Under the pieces are notes generated by a model that ran no database searches, was not told the DNA's origin, and saw only the letters and a program-made list of their open reading frames with translations. A stretch of 63,133 nucleotides of DNA from DASPKW01 sp038244055 (GTDB lineage Bacteria > Planctomycetota > Phycisphaerae > Tepidisphaerales > Tepidisphaeraceae), in the NCBI GenBank assembly GCA_038244055.1, contig JBBRTW010000002.1, positions 1 through 63,133 of the forward strand, read 5' to 3'. Position numbers and translations under genes: made by a program. Position 1 is the stretch's first letter; the number at the start of each line of letters is the position of its first letter. Shown one piece after another: positions 30,852-40,337 of the stretch.

Positions 30852-31511
30852 ATGATGGATCATCCCGCGATACTCCAATACGAATGTCCTGAAACCCGGC
30901 GTCGAGTCTGGACGAGCTTCGAACGAATGTTGGTCGCCTTCGCTCTACTGACGGGATCGACGGGATTGTTCGCCCTGATTGGCCTGGTGCTCTGCCCGGG
31001 TCCCACCTACTTCTTCGATCTTACGATCGAGCTTCCAAGAGGCACGACGGCGAACAGCCCCTTGGTGGCGGCAGCGCTCGATGAAATCCGCCGACCCGAA
31101 GTCCTGACGGATGCATTGGCAGCCGACAATCTTGGACTCGCAACAGACATCGCCGGATTCAACCGCCGCCTCTTGGTCGGCGTGGATCAACCTGATGGCC
31201 GAATCTGTCCTTCCCGTTTGTACATCTGCTACGAAGACAAGGACGCGGGTCGATCCTACGCCGGCGCAGCGGCCATCACTCAGAAAATGCGTTCGCTTCT
31301 GACGAACGCGGGGCAGGCGCATTCATGGGACCGTATGCAGTCCAGGTGGCGCTGGGCAGTGCTTCTTGAAAACCGCGACAAGCCATGGTTTGTCTTGGGG
31401 GGCGGCGTGACAGGATTGGCCATCGCGTGTACTGGATATGGATTGCGACAGTTCCGCGCTGCCCGAGCAGGCGTTGTAATTGCTGTTCGTGCGCCAGTTA
31501 ATGCGTCTTGA
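30852..31511 (+). CDS. Hypothetical membrane protein
   Basis: 219 residues. One membrane helix near the N-terminus (MLVAFALLTGSTGLFALIGL), a hydrophilic domain of about 120 residues (TTANSPLVAAALDEIRRPEV, ADNLGLATDIAGFNRRLLVG), and a second helix near the C-terminus (WFVLGGGVTGLAIACTGYGL). This two-helix layout with a central periplasmic loop recalls Wzz-like chain-length regulators, but no family motif is clear. The start is ATG 30852 or 30855; an upstream frame to 30783 is less likely. Confidence 0.6.
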   Translation: MMDHPAILQYECPETRRRVWTSFERMLVAFALLTGSTGLFALIGLVLCPGPTYFFDLTIELPRGTTANSPLVAAALDEIRRPEVLTDALAADNLGLATDIAGFNRRLLVGVDQPDGRICPSRLYICYEDKDAGRSYAGAAAITQKMRSLLTNAGQAHSWDRMQSRWRWAVLLENRDKPWFVLGGGVTGLAIACTGYGLRQFRAARAGVVIAVRAPVNAS

Positions 31512-31622
31512 TGCCGCAAATGGTAACGATGATCCGTTTCCACATCCCACCCCGCAGCCGCGGCGCTCTTGCGGCGAAGAATCTTCGGGAAAAATAGACC
31601 CCATATCCCTGACACTCCACTT

Positions 31623-31915
31623 TTATCCCACCCTCTCCATAAACCGCTCAAACGCCTCCTCCGCCTGCTCCCCGCCATCGCCCCCACCATCCGCATCCCG
31701 CCCCAGCCCCTTCATCGCCTCCACCAGCCCCGACTCTTTCATCGCCCGCTTCACCAGTCCATTCGATCGCTTCCCGCCCCGCCCCTGGCGCGGCAGCAGC
31801 GAGGCGATCATCCCCGCCAGGCGCACCCGCAGCGCGGTATCCTCCAGCCGATCCCGCACGTTCCAATCCGAAGGTGTCGCCCCGTTGCCCAAAATCCGCC
31901 CATTTCAAATTCCAT
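31623..31915 (-). pseudogene. Small gene, probably frameshifted near its start
   Basis: The frame from 31892 to 31623 encodes ATPSDWNVRDRLEDTALRVR, LAGMIASLLPRQGRGG and ESGLVEAMKGLGRDADG, with strongly G/C third positions, so it looks coding. It has no good start of its own. In the next frame an ATG at 31915 with GAGGAGG 8 bases upstream gives MEFEMGG. One missing base near 31898 would join the two into a 97-residue protein (MEFEMGRILGNGATPSDW). Not recognised. The rest of the 550-bp spacer 31512-32064 shows no gene. Confidence 0.45.
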
Positions 31916-32064
31916 CGCACCCGCCTCCTCTCAATTCCGCCCCGCGCCACGCCCCGTTGTATCGTTTGCAGGGCTTCAATCCTTCCCAAATCCTTTATCA
32001 GACCCATCTTCCGCTCATGCCCACCCGTTTCTAATCCGATTCCGGACATTATACTCCGATTCTT

Positions 32065-33714
32065 ATGTGGCTCACCGATCTATTCCAAAAGAACGAAGGC
32101 ATCGCCCACGCCGTCATTGTGATCGGCCTGGTCGCTCTCGTGGGCCTGGCCCTCGGCTCGATCAAAATTCGCGGCGTCAGCCTCGGCATCCCTGGCGTGC
32201 TCTTCGCCGGCCTGTTCTTCCGCCATATCGGCCTGGAAGTCGATGCCAAGATTCTCTTCTTCGTCCGCGATTTCGGCCTGATCCTCTTCGTCTATGCCGT
32301 CGGCGTGCAGGTCGGCCCGGGCTTCCTCGCATCGCTGCGCCGCCGCGGCCTGCCCCTGAGCATGATGGCGGCCGCGATCTGCCTCCTCGGCGCGCTCCTG
32401 ACCATGCTCCTGGTATGGGTCGCCAAAGTCGATGTCGCCGCCGCCGTCGGTCTTTTCGCCGGCGGCACCACCAACGCACCCGCCCTCGCCTCCGCCTCCG
32501 AAGCCCTCAAAGAAGGCGGACGCTCCCAGGCCGTGAGCAGCTTCGCCGTCGCCTATCCCTTCGGCCTCTTCGGCGTCATCCTCGGCATGATCTTCCTCCG
32601 CAAAATGTTCCGCATCGACCCGCAAAAGGAGGCCGACCTTCTCGAGCAGCTCGAAGCCCAGGCCGCCTCCAAGCTCGACACCATGAATATCGAGCTGCAA
32701 AACGCCAACCTCAATAATCTCCAGCTCAGCGAGTTCCCCTCCATCGATGACCTCGGCGTGGTCGTCTCCCGCGTTTTTCGCACCGATACCGGCCTTGAGA
32801 TCGCCCGCCCCGAAACCCGCATCCGCGTCGGCGATGTTCTCCTGGCCGTCGGTCCCGCCAAAGAGCTCAACGAACTCCGCCTGATCGTCGGCGCGCAGAG
32901 CCTGCTCGATCTCCGCGAGCTCCCCAGCCAGATCACCACCCGCCAGGTCCTCGTCACCCATGCCGCCGCCCTCGGCAAGACCATCGATGAGCTCGACCTC
33001 GCCCGCCGCCTCGGCGTCAATGTCACCCGCGTCAGCCGCGCTGAAATCGAGCTCACCCCCACCTCCGGCCTGCGCCTGCAATTCGGCGACCGCGTCCGCG
33101 CTGTCGGCGATGAGAAATCCCTCGATGCCGCCGCCAAGCTCCTCGGCAACTCCGTGCGTCAGCTCAACCTGCCCCGCCTGATGCCCATCTTCCTCGGCAT
33201 CCTCCTCGGTGTCGTCCTGGGAATGTGGCCGGTCTTCATCCCCGGCATGCCCGCCCCCATCAAGCTGGGCCTGGCGGCCGGGCCGATGATCGTCGCCATC
33301 GCCCTCTCCCGCATCGGCCGGATCGGCCCGGTCATCTGGTACATGCCCCACAACGCCAGCAGCCTGCTCAAAGAGCTGGGCATCGTGCTGTTCCTCGTCG
33401 GCGTCGGCATCCAGGCCGGCGCGGGTTTCGTCCATACCCTCTCCAACGGCGATGGCTTCTACTGGATGGCCCTTGGCGCGGGCATCACCATCCTGCCCCT
33501 CATGATCGTCGGCTTCATCGCCATGAAGGTCATGAAGATGAACTACCTCCACGTCTGCGGGCTATTGGCCGGCAGCATGACCAGCCCCTCCCTCGCCTTC
33601 ACCGCCACCATGACCCCGTCCGAAGCCCCCGCCGTCGCCTTCGCCACCGTCTACCCCCTGACCATGATCCTCCGCGTCCTGCTGGCCCAGGTCATGGTGC
33701 TGGTCCTGGCGTAG
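32065..33714 (+). CDS. AspT/YidE-type membrane transporter with RCK_C domains
   Basis: 549 residues. Two homologous membrane halves: the first has DFGLILFVYAVGVQVGPGFL and GLFAGGTTNAPALASASEAL, the second LGIVLFLVGVGIQAGAGFV and GLLAGSMTSPSLAFTATMT. Between them (about residues 200-365) lies a soluble region with two RCK_C/TrkA_C-like domains, LGVVVSRVFRTDTGLEIARP with IRVGDVLLAVG, then LDLARRLGVNVTRVSRAEIE with LQFGDRVRAVG. This is the AspT/YidE/YbjL family of putative anion:anion antiporters. The substrate is not predictable. The gene stands alone. Confidence 0.88.
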   Translation: MWLTDLFQKNEGIAHAVIVIGLVALVGLALGSIKIRGVSLGIPGVLFAGLFFRHIGLEVDAKILFFVRDFGLILFVYAVGVQVGPGFLASLRRRGLPLSMMAAAICLLGALLTMLLVWVAKVDVAAAVGLFAGGTTNAPALASASEALKEGGRSQAVSSFAVAYPFGLFGVILGMIFLRKMFRIDPQKEADLLEQLEAQAASKLDTMNIELQNANLNNLQLSEFPSIDDLGVVVSRVFRTDTGLEIARPETRIRVGDVLLAVGPAKELNELRLIVGAQSLLDLRELPSQITTRQVLVTHAAALGKTIDELDLARRLGVNVTRVSRAEIELTPTSGLRLQFGDRVRAVGDEKSLDAAAKLLGNSVRQLNLPRLMPIFLGILLGVVLGMWPVFIPGMPAPIKLGLAAGPMIVAIALSRIGRIGPVIWYMPHNASSLLKELGIVLFLVGVGIQAGAGFVHTLSNGDGFYWMALGAGITILPLMIVGFIAMKVMKMNYLHVCGLLAGSMTSPSLAFTATMTPSEAPAVAFATVYPLTMILRVLLAQVMVLVLA

Positions 33715-33779
33715 CCCCAGGCATTTCAATAACGCATTTTGCGTCGTGCCATTCAAACTCTTGGAACGGCGCAGACATC

Positions 33780-34037
33780 TCATCCGCCGATTTTCCGGAT
33801 GGCCGCCGTCGCGGCATCGCGGACGCTGACCACCTTCGAATTTTCCACCAGATTCTTCAGAAGCGGCAGGGCTCGCTTTCCATCCGCGCCAAGCAGGCCG
33901 GCCATCTCGCACAACGCCAGGCTGTGCATGGAGGATTCGCCGTCGTTGGCCGCTTCCACCTGGATCTCGGTCTTATGAATCATTCGCGGAAGAGATGACT
34001 TGAGCGCCGCCCGCGACTTCTCCCACCCCCAATTCAC
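33780..34037 (-). CDS. Small HEAT-like repeat protein
   Basis: 85 residues. The second half reads MHSLALCEMAGLLGADGKRA then LPLLKNLVENSKVVSVRDAA and TAAIRKIGG, the helix-turn-helix pattern with Arg-Asp-Ala-Ala of HEAT/PBS-lyase repeats. The start is not certain. It could be the C-terminal remnant of a larger HEAT protein, since HEAT proteins normally have several repeats. Confidence 0.5.
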   Translation of the reverse strand: MNWGWEKSRAALKSSLPRMIHKTEIQVEAANDGESSMHSLALCEMAGLLGADGKRALPLLKNLVENSKVVSVRDAATAAIRKIGG

Positions 34038-34134
34038 CCTGTCAACTTTCGACTTTTGCCCTTTGACATCCCCCGGCCCAGACTTTTAACTTTTTACATT
34101 GAACATTTAACCTCCCCCCCTCCTATCATTCGCC

Positions 34135-35577
34135 ATGCCCCACCCCAAACCCGCCACCGTCGGCCAGCTCAAGGACACCGGCTACCGGCCGCGCTCGGTC
34201 AAGGACGAACTCCGCGCCAACCTCATCGATGGGCTGAAAAAGGGACGGGAGCTCTTTCCCGGCATCGTCGGCTATCGCGATACCGTCATTCCGCAGATCA
34301 TTAATGGCATTCTCTCCCGGCACGATCTGCTTTTCCTGGGATTGCGCGGGCAGGCCAAGACGCGCATCCTCCGCATGCTGCCGGAGCTTCTGGATGAATG
34401 GATGCCTGTCCTCGCCGGCGTCGAGATCAACGATGATCCGATCCGCCCGCTCACCAAGACCGGCCAGCGCCTCCTCGCCGAGCAGGGCGATGATGCCAAG
34501 ATCGAATGGGTGCATCGCAAGGACCGCTATCACGAAAAACTCGCCACCCCCGATGTCACCATCGCCGATCTCATCGGCGAGGTCGATCTCGTCAAGCATG
34601 CCGAAGGCCGCTACCTCTCCGATGAAGCCACCATGCACTACGGCCTGATCCCGCGCTCCAACCGCGGCATCTTCGCCATCAACGAGCTCCCCGATCTCGC
34701 CCCGCGAATTCAGGTCGGCCTCTTCAATGTCCTCGAAGAGCGCGACATCCAGATTCGCGGTTACCCCATCCGCCTCAATCTCGATGTCTGCCTGGTCTTC
34801 AGCGCAAATCCAGAAGATTACACCAACCGCGGCCGAATCGTCACGCCATTAAAGGACCGCATCGGCTCGGTCATCCGCACCCACTACCCCGCCGATGTGA
34901 AGGAAGGCATCGCCATCGCCCAGGCCAACGCCTTCACCGACCGCGCCGCCCCCGGCGATGCCTCTTCTTCCGGCATCAAAGTCGAAGTCCCGCAGTTCAT
35001 GCACGAGATCGTCGAAGAAGTCGTCCGCCAGGCCCGAACCTCCCCGCACGTTTCCCAGGCCAGCGGCGTCTCCGTCCGCACCAGCATCGCCAACCTGGAA
35101 ACCGTCATCAGCAGCGCCGAGCGCCGCGCCATCATCACCAGCCAGTCCCGCGTCATCCCAAGGATCTGCGACCTCAACTTCCTGGTCGCCAGTTGCCGCG
35201 GCAAAATCGAAATGTCCCTGGCGGCCGATGAAGAAGGGGCGGAGGACAAACTCGTCCAGAGCCTCATCGGCGAGGCCGTGAAAAAAGTCTTCGCCCAGTA
35301 CGCCGACCCCGATGACTACGAAACCATCCAGGAGCAGTTCAAAGGCAACCTCAACGTCCCCGCCGGCGATGACCTCACCGCCACCGAGTTCACCAACAAC
35401 ATGAGCGCCGTGAAAGGCCTCGAAAAATCCGCCGCCCAACTCGCCCGGGAATTAAAACTGGACCCCACCGACCCCGAAATCCTCGCCAGCGCGGGAGAGT
35501 TCCTGCTGGAAGGCCTGTATGTGAATAACCGTCTGAGCAAGTTTAATAAGGCCGGGAAGACGTTTTTCAGGCGATAG
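34135..35577 (+). CDS. Magnesium-chelatase/MoxR-like AAA ATPase
   Basis: 480 residues. A Walker A-like loop is FLGLRGQAKTRIL, with Ala in place of the last P-loop Gly, as in the Mg-chelatase-like group. The Walker B region is RGIFAINELPDLAPRIQVGL followed by LNVLEERDIQIRGYP-type sequence and a sensor-1 LVFSANPEDYTNRGRIVTPL. A C-terminal helical lid region follows, with SGVSVRTSIANLETVISSAE and the end FLLEGLYVNNRLSKFNKAGK. Such ATPases work with VWA proteins as chaperone or insertase pairs. The nearest VWA and DUF58 genes are 9 kb away (44071-50106), so a partnership is only possible. Confidence 0.85.
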   Translation: MPHPKPATVGQLKDTGYRPRSVKDELRANLIDGLKKGRELFPGIVGYRDTVIPQIINGILSRHDLLFLGLRGQAKTRILRMLPELLDEWMPVLAGVEINDDPIRPLTKTGQRLLAEQGDDAKIEWVHRKDRYHEKLATPDVTIADLIGEVDLVKHAEGRYLSDEATMHYGLIPRSNRGIFAINELPDLAPRIQVGLFNVLEERDIQIRGYPIRLNLDVCLVFSANPEDYTNRGRIVTPLKDRIGSVIRTHYPADVKEGIAIAQANAFTDRAAPGDASSSGIKVEVPQFMHEIVEEVVRQARTSPHVSQASGVSVRTSIANLETVISSAERRAIITSQSRVIPRICDLNFLVASCRGKIEMSLAADEEGAEDKLVQSLIGEAVKKVFAQYADPDDYETIQEQFKGNLNVPAGDDLTATEFTNNMSAVKGLEKSAAQLARELKLDPTDPEILASAGEFLLEGLYVNNRLSKFNKAGKTFFRR

Positions 35578-35622
35578 CGCGGCTTCCCACGATCCGGCTT
35601 TGCCCGTAATCTCCGGCCCCTG

Positions 35623-36423
35623 ATGTCAATCGCCTGGGTCATCATCTTTTTGGCCATCTTTTTCATCGGCGTGACCAAATCCGGCTTCGGCTCGGGAGTG
35701 GGGCTGATGATCGTGCCGATGGCGACGACGGCGTTCGCGTACCTGCCCGAAGGCTCTGAAACCGCCCTTCCCCTGCTCCTGCCGCTGCTGGTGGCCGGGG
35801 ATATTCTCGCCATCTGGAACTGGCGCGGGCAATTCAACTGGACGATCATTGGCCGGCTGCTTCCGGGCACGATTGTCGGCATCGCGATCGGGTCATCCCT
35901 CCTCTATTGGTTCAATTCGCTGGAACATCTCGCGGGGGCGCTGATCAACATCGAGATCGGCTGCGAATCGGTCTTTCTGGTGGCGCTGAACTGGTATCGC
36001 GAATGGCGCTCGCGCCACGGCGAGCTCGTTTACAAGCCTTCGGTCGTCAAAAGCACCGCCGTCGGCGCGTTCGCCGGGGTCAGCAGCACGCTGGCCCACG
36101 CGGCCGGGCCGATCATCGCGCTGCACCTTCTCCCCCAGCGCCTCGAGCGCGGCGTTTTCGTCGGCACCTCCGCGATGTACTTTTTCATGGTCAATTCGGC
36201 CAAGCTGCCGGGGTATTACGCCAGCGGACTGTTTGCCAAGGTTCCGCCGCTGATGTCGCTGCGGTTCTTGCCGCTGGTGCTGGCGGGGGCGATTTTCGGC
36301 GTCTGGCTCAACCGGCGGATCAACGACCGGCTGTTCTCGAAAATCGTTTACATCGTGACGTTCATCCTCGGGTGGTATGTGCTGGGGCGGGGGATTTTCG
36401 GGCTGATGAATTTGCCGGCGTGA
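35623..36423 (+). CDS. TauE/SafE (TSUP) family permease
   Basis: 266 residues with about eight membrane segments. The TSUP hallmarks are VTKSGFGSGVGLMIVPMATT in the first repeat and VGAFAGVSSTLAHAAGPIIA in the second, with a closing MSLRFLPLVLAGAIFGVWLN and NDRLFSKIVYIVTFILGWYV. The family exports or imports sulfite, sulfonates and similar anions. This is full length, unlike the short member at 4208. The gene follows the AAA ATPase by 45 bp, possibly in one transcript. Confidence 0.85.
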   Translation: MSIAWVIIFLAIFFIGVTKSGFGSGVGLMIVPMATTAFAYLPEGSETALPLLLPLLVAGDILAIWNWRGQFNWTIIGRLLPGTIVGIAIGSSLLYWFNSLEHLAGALINIEIGCESVFLVALNWYREWRSRHGELVYKPSVVKSTAVGAFAGVSSTLAHAAGPIIALHLLPQRLERGVFVGTSAMYFFMVNSAKLPGYYASGLFAKVPPLMSLRFLPLVLAGAIFGVWLNRRINDRLFSKIVYIVTFILGWYVLGRGIFGLMNLPA

Positions 36424-36465
36424 AGATGATCGGCTGCGAAGGGCGCGGCATTTGACACGCAATAT

Positions 36466-37152
36466 TCATCGCTCGCGCAGGCGGATCGTGTCATCATCCT
36501 GGAGCCAGCCATAGATGATGGTTGACTCATCGCCGGCCGACAGACTCAATGTGAAATGCGATGGGTCGGCGGGATCCGCCGCGCCGTAGGCAAACTTCCG
36601 CGCGCTGAACAGGCCGAACGGAGAATATCCCTGCGTACCCAAGTGCAGCAGGCGAGCATCGTGAAAGAGGCCGGCCGGCTCGATCACGCTCCACTCGAAT
36701 TCGCTGAGGTTCATTGCAGACAGTGAAAGGCCAGGATGCCCCCGCACGATCACCAGCCTCTTATGGCCAGTCGGACTGACCCGTTCGTGCAGAAACACCA
36801 CAGTATGATTGATGCCTGGCCTCACCTGCGGCTGGGCGGCTTCAAACTCGTTCAGGCAGGTTGGAAGGAAGTACCAGAAAAATCCCCCCAGGGGATCCGT
36901 TCCCATGTGGTAATCTCGATCCCCCTCCAAGCCGACCGGCACGCTCGTTGAATGAAAGGTATCGATCGTCTTCCCCTGGCGCGTGTACTCCATGCACTGG
37001 CTCTGCAGCCGCAACATCGCGAATCGCGTCGGCAGATTCCGCCCGAAATAGAGCGCGGCCGCCACCGTCAGCGCGATGAGACAAAACACCACCACCCGCC
37101 GAAGCCGGCGCGGACGCATCTGCACCGCATAAGTCAGTATGGTCCCGGGCAT
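36466..37152 (-). CDS. Hypothetical anchored protein, related to the gene at 42979
   Basis: 228 residues from ATG 37152; ATG 37119 is an equally good start. A basic stretch and one membrane helix (RRVVVFCLIALTVAAALYFG) anchor a large extracytoplasmic domain. Readable parts are STSVPVGLEGDRDYHMGTDP, RPGINHTVVFLHERVSPTGH with KRLVIVRGHPGLS, and the end TIIYGWLQDDDTIRLR. The protein at 42979 has the same layout and a similar end (IEGYLRDDNTVILI), so they are probably paralogues. The function is unknown. Confidence 0.65.
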   Translation of the reverse strand: MPGTILTYAVQMRPRRLRRVVVFCLIALTVAAALYFGRNLPTRFAMLRLQSQCMEYTRQGKTIDTFHSTSVPVGLEGDRDYHMGTDPLGGFFWYFLPTCLNEFEAAQPQVRPGINHTVVFLHERVSPTGHKRLVIVRGHPGLSLSAMNLSEFEWSVIEPAGLFHDARLLHLGTQGYSPFGLFSARKFAYGAADPADPSHFTLSLSAGDESTIIYGWLQDDDTIRLRER

Positions 37153-37230
37153 CCGCGCCGAATCATAACCGGAAATACAGATGGATGTGACGAAGGGAAA
37201 CGTCGCAAGCCGCCCTTTTCGGCAGGCCAT

Positions 37231-37833
37231 TCAATGCGGTCGGAATGCGCGCAACGAATACTTGATCCATGCTGCGATCTCCAAAGCGTTAACCGGCCGG
37301 CCCATGTCCTTGTCGCGCTCGCCACTGGCGATCGTCTTGGCGGGTTGGCCTCCAATGATGGCAGTCGACTCAATAATGTCGCCCGTCGCCGCGTCAATGA
37401 TCACGCATTGTGCTGACTCGCGCGTCGCATACCTGCCTGTGTCGATACCAGTTGCCGAGTTCTTATATTTCCCAACGACATCGACGGTGTATGTGATCTG
37501 CGCGATTGCCGCGACCTCCTCCGGACGAGTGGCCCTTAGATCGCCAGGCAAATCGAAATGAATCGGATCCAGACAGCGGTCGTTCATGTTGACGCATACG
37601 ACCTTGCCGCCGCTGTAGGTCGCCCGCGATGTGCTGGAAATCGGCTTGGCCTTGAGCGAGGCATACTTCTGGATGGATGGCTCCAGCCTCTTTTTCTCAA
37701 GTTGCGTGTCCCGGTAATTCCATGCGATGGCCGCCGCGCCGATCATTATCAAAGCCGCGAAAAGGTACACCAGTCGACGACGAAGCGGCCGACGCTGGGG
37801 ATTCGAAGGAATTGCGGGGAATTCAGTCGTCAT
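37231..37833 (-). CDS. Hypothetical anchored protein downstream of sctV
   Basis: 200 residues. An N-terminal basic region (QRRPLRRRL) and one membrane helix (VYLFAALIMIGAAAIAW) are followed by an extracytoplasmic domain: SRATYSGGKVVCVNMNDRCL, EVAAIAQITYTVDVVGKYKN, and CVIIDAATGDIIESTAIIGG. The KVVCVNMNDRCLD segment is typical of small anchored proteins of unknown function. It lies 128 bp downstream of sctV and 78 bp upstream of the 36466 gene on the same strand. Confidence 0.65.
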   Translation of the reverse strand: MTTEFPAIPSNPQRRPLRRRLVYLFAALIMIGAAAIAWNYRDTQLEKKRLEPSIQKYASLKAKPISSTSRATYSGGKVVCVNMNDRCLDPIHFDLPGDLRATRPEEVAAIAQITYTVDVVGKYKNSATGIDTGRYATRESAQCVIIDAATGDIIESTAIIGGQPAKTIASGERDKDMGRPVNALEIAAWIKYSLRAFRPH

Positions 37834-37961
37834 GATGTGTGTTCTGCATGCGATTAGTGCCGCAATCGCTCAAATTGCAACTACCGCCTTGCTCCAGGCG
37901 ATCGACGGATCGTTCAGCCTCAATCTCCAATCCGCAATCCCAAATCCCCAATCCGCAGGGC

Positions 37962-40121
37962 CTACTTATCGGCTTCCGCCAGGCTGATAATTCCGACCTG
38001 ATCCGGCACGCACTCCGGCGCGAGCTCCTGATACGACAGGAACACCACATCCGGGAATACATGCTCCATCGCCTGCGCCAGATAGCGGCGGACGTGGCTG
38101 GAGGCCGATAAAACCACCGCTTCGCTGGTCAGATGCCGGCGCGGGTCGATCGCTTTTTCCATGCCGGCAATCAGGCGCTGCTGGTCGCTGTAGCTCAGCG
38201 CGCCCTGCGGGCCCGAGGGCGTATCCATCATCGCCTCCTGGATCATCCGCTCGATCTCCGGGTGCATCGCGTAATAGCTCAGCATCCCCTGCGGCGAAGC
38301 GTATCGCGCGCAGATCTGCCGGCGGAGATCGCGCCGCATCAGCTCGGCCATCGCGCCGGCTTCCTTGGTCTGGGCCGCGTAGCGGGCGATACATTCGAGC
38401 ACCAGCCGCAGATCGCGCACCGGCACGCGCTCGCGCAGGAGCTGTTTCATCACTTCGCTGGCCTGCTGTAATGTGAGCTGCGTCGGGATGACCGCTTTCA
38501 CCAGGTCGGGGCGGTCCTGCTTGAGGCGGTCCACCATGGTGCCCAGTTCCTGGATCCCCAGGAAATCGGCCGAGTTCCGCCGCAGCACCACCAGCAGATG
38601 CATCAGGATCACCCGCTCGGGCGGCAGTCCGCGAATGCCTGCCTCGGCCGCCTTGGGTCCATCGGCGATGGCGATCACGCACGCCTCGGCGCGGCTCCAG
38701 GGAATGCGCGATTTGTAGGCCGTGATTCCCTTGCTCGCGGCCGTCTCCACATCCGACAGGGCCATGAGCTGAGTTGGATTGACCGAGCCGCGCGCGACGG
38801 GGGCATCGAAAAGCAGTATCGCGTACTCGGTCGGCCGAAGGTGCGATGCATCGATGCGCAGGCTGACGGGCGGGAAGGGAATCCCCGCTTCATCCGAGAG
38901 CACGCCGCGCACCGATTCATCCAGCGAGCGGCGAATCTCCGGCAATGCCGAGCCATCGGGACTGGTGAAAAGCGGTTCGAGCGATTTGCCCAGTTCCAGG
39001 ATCACCGGCACCGGATAGAGCCGCCGCGGAAGTTGCCCGCGATCCTCGGCCGGCGCGCCGGGTTTTCCGGGAGTCGCCGGGCCCGCGCCGGGCGCTGCCG
39101 CGCCGGCCGCCCCCGCACCGGCCGGCATGGCCGCCGCAGCCAGGCGCGCCTTGGCGAGTCTGGGGAAGGATAGAATCCCCGCCACAGCCGCCAGCGACCA
39201 GAACGCGAATTTCGGGAATCCCGGCACCAGCCCCGTCAGCGCCAGCACCACCGACAACACCGCGATCGCCTTGGGATTGCTCAGAATCTGATCGACGATG
39301 TCCTTGCCGACATGCGCCTGGCCTTCCGACCCGGCCGACACGCGCGTCACGATCAGGCCGGCCGATACGCACACCAGCAGCGCCGGAATCTGTGAGACCA
39401 GCCCGTCGCCGATGGTCAGGAGCGAATAAACCTGGGCCGCTTCGCCCGCCGTCATCCCCTGCTGCAGCACGCCGATGATCATGCCGCCGATGATGTTGAC
39501 CAGCGCGATGACGATGCCCGCGATCGCATCCCCCTTGACGAATTTCATCGCGCCATCCATCGCACCGTAAAGCTTGGATTCGCGCTCCAGGTAGCTCCGC
39601 CGTTCCCGCGCCTGCTCGGGGGTGATGAGCTGATTGCGCAGATCGGCATCGATGCTCATCTGCTTGCCCGGCATGGCATCGAGCGTGAATCGCGCGCCCA
39701 CTTCCGACACGCGCTCGGAGCCTTTGGCCACCACCATGAACTGCACCAGAGTGAGAATGAGAAACACCACGCCGCCGACGACGAAGTTCCCGCCCACCAC
39801 GAAGTCGCCGAAGGCTTTGATGATGTCGCCCGCGTTGGCCTCGAGAAGAATCAAGCGCGTCGCGGCTACTTCAATGGCGAGTCGAAACAGCGTCGACAGC
39901 AACAGAATCGTCGGAAACGACGGCAGCTTCATCGCATCCGACAGGTAAAGCGCCGTCAGCAGAATGAGCATCGAAATCGAGATGTTGGCCGCGATCAGCA
40001 CGTCCAGCACATGCTGATTCACGCGGAAAATCAGCAGCCCGACGATCATGACCACGCCGCCGGCCAGCACCAGGTCGGAGTATTTATTGAGCCCGTTGAT
40101 GAGGCGATCGGAAAATTTCAT
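37962..40121 (-). CDS. sctV: Type III secretion export gate protein SctV (FlhA/LcrD family)
   Basis: 719 residues. Seven to eight membrane segments cover about residues 15-330, with the FHIPEP signature FMVVAKGSERVSEVGARFTL followed by DAMPGKQMSIDADLRNQLI and the SKLYGAMDGAMKFVKGDAIA segment. A Pro/Ala/Gly-rich linker (about 343-372) leads to the cytoplasmic domain that forms the nonameric ring binding chaperone-substrate complexes, ending with MEHVFPDVVFLSYQELAPE. SctV is essential to type III export and supplies the only copy in the window. It is about 20 kb from the other sct genes. ATG 40121 (MKFSDRL) is preferred over 40136. Confidence 0.96.
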   Translation of the reverse strand: MKFSDRLINGLNKYSDLVLAGGVVMIVGLLIFRVNQHVLDVLIAANISISMLILLTALYLSDAMKLPSFPTILLLSTLFRLAIEVAATRLILLEANAGDIIKAFGDFVVGGNFVVGGVVFLILTLVQFMVVAKGSERVSEVGARFTLDAMPGKQMSIDADLRNQLITPEQARERRSYLERESKLYGAMDGAMKFVKGDAIAGIVIALVNIIGGMIIGVLQQGMTAGEAAQVYSLLTIGDGLVSQIPALLVCVSAGLIVTRVSAGSEGQAHVGKDIVDQILSNPKAIAVLSVVLALTGLVPGFPKFAFWSLAAVAGILSFPRLAKARLAAAAMPAGAGAAGAAAPGAGPATPGKPGAPAEDRGQLPRRLYPVPVILELGKSLEPLFTSPDGSALPEIRRSLDESVRGVLSDEAGIPFPPVSLRIDASHLRPTEYAILLFDAPVARGSVNPTQLMALSDVETAASKGITAYKSRIPWSRAEACVIAIADGPKAAEAGIRGLPPERVILMHLLVVLRRNSADFLGIQELGTMVDRLKQDRPDLVKAVIPTQLTLQQASEVMKQLLRERVPVRDLRLVLECIARYAAQTKEAGAMAELMRRDLRRQICARYASPQGMLSYYAMHPEIERMIQEAMMDTPSGPQGALSYSDQQRLIAGMEKAIDPRRHLTSEAVVLSASSHVRRYLAQAMEHVFPDVVFLSYQELAPECVPDQVGIISLAEADK

Positions 40122-40198
40122 GAAGTCGCTCCCCAAAGCGGGGATTAAAAAACCATGGATGCCGACACGACCCGTCGTCCGAACATCATAACACGCGG

Positions 40199-40332
40199 AT
40201 GCCCGGCTGGAAGCACTATCTGCTTGCGGTGCGGGCTTTCAGCCTGCATTGTTGTGGTGCGGGCTTTCAGCCTGCCGTTCGTTGGCACGGGCTTGCACTT
40301 TACATTGCAGGCCGGAAAGCCCGCACCACAAA
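40199..40332. repeat. Cluster of 'gtgcgggctttcagcctgca' repeats
   Basis: 'gtgcgggctttcagcctgc' occurs twice (40229-40247 and 40257-40275), with an inverted copy 'gcaggccggaaagcccgcac' at about 40307-40326 and a diverged 'ggcacgggcttgcac' between. The cluster fills the spacer between sctV and the 258-aa gene. Confidence 0.7.
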
Positions 40333-40337
40333 TTGCT

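Noticed and set aside
32080..33552. A 490-codon open frame on the minus strand
   Set aside because: Shadow of the AspT/YidE-type transporter; its composition (Asp/Glu/Gly/His-rich) is that of antisense frames in GC-rich DNA.
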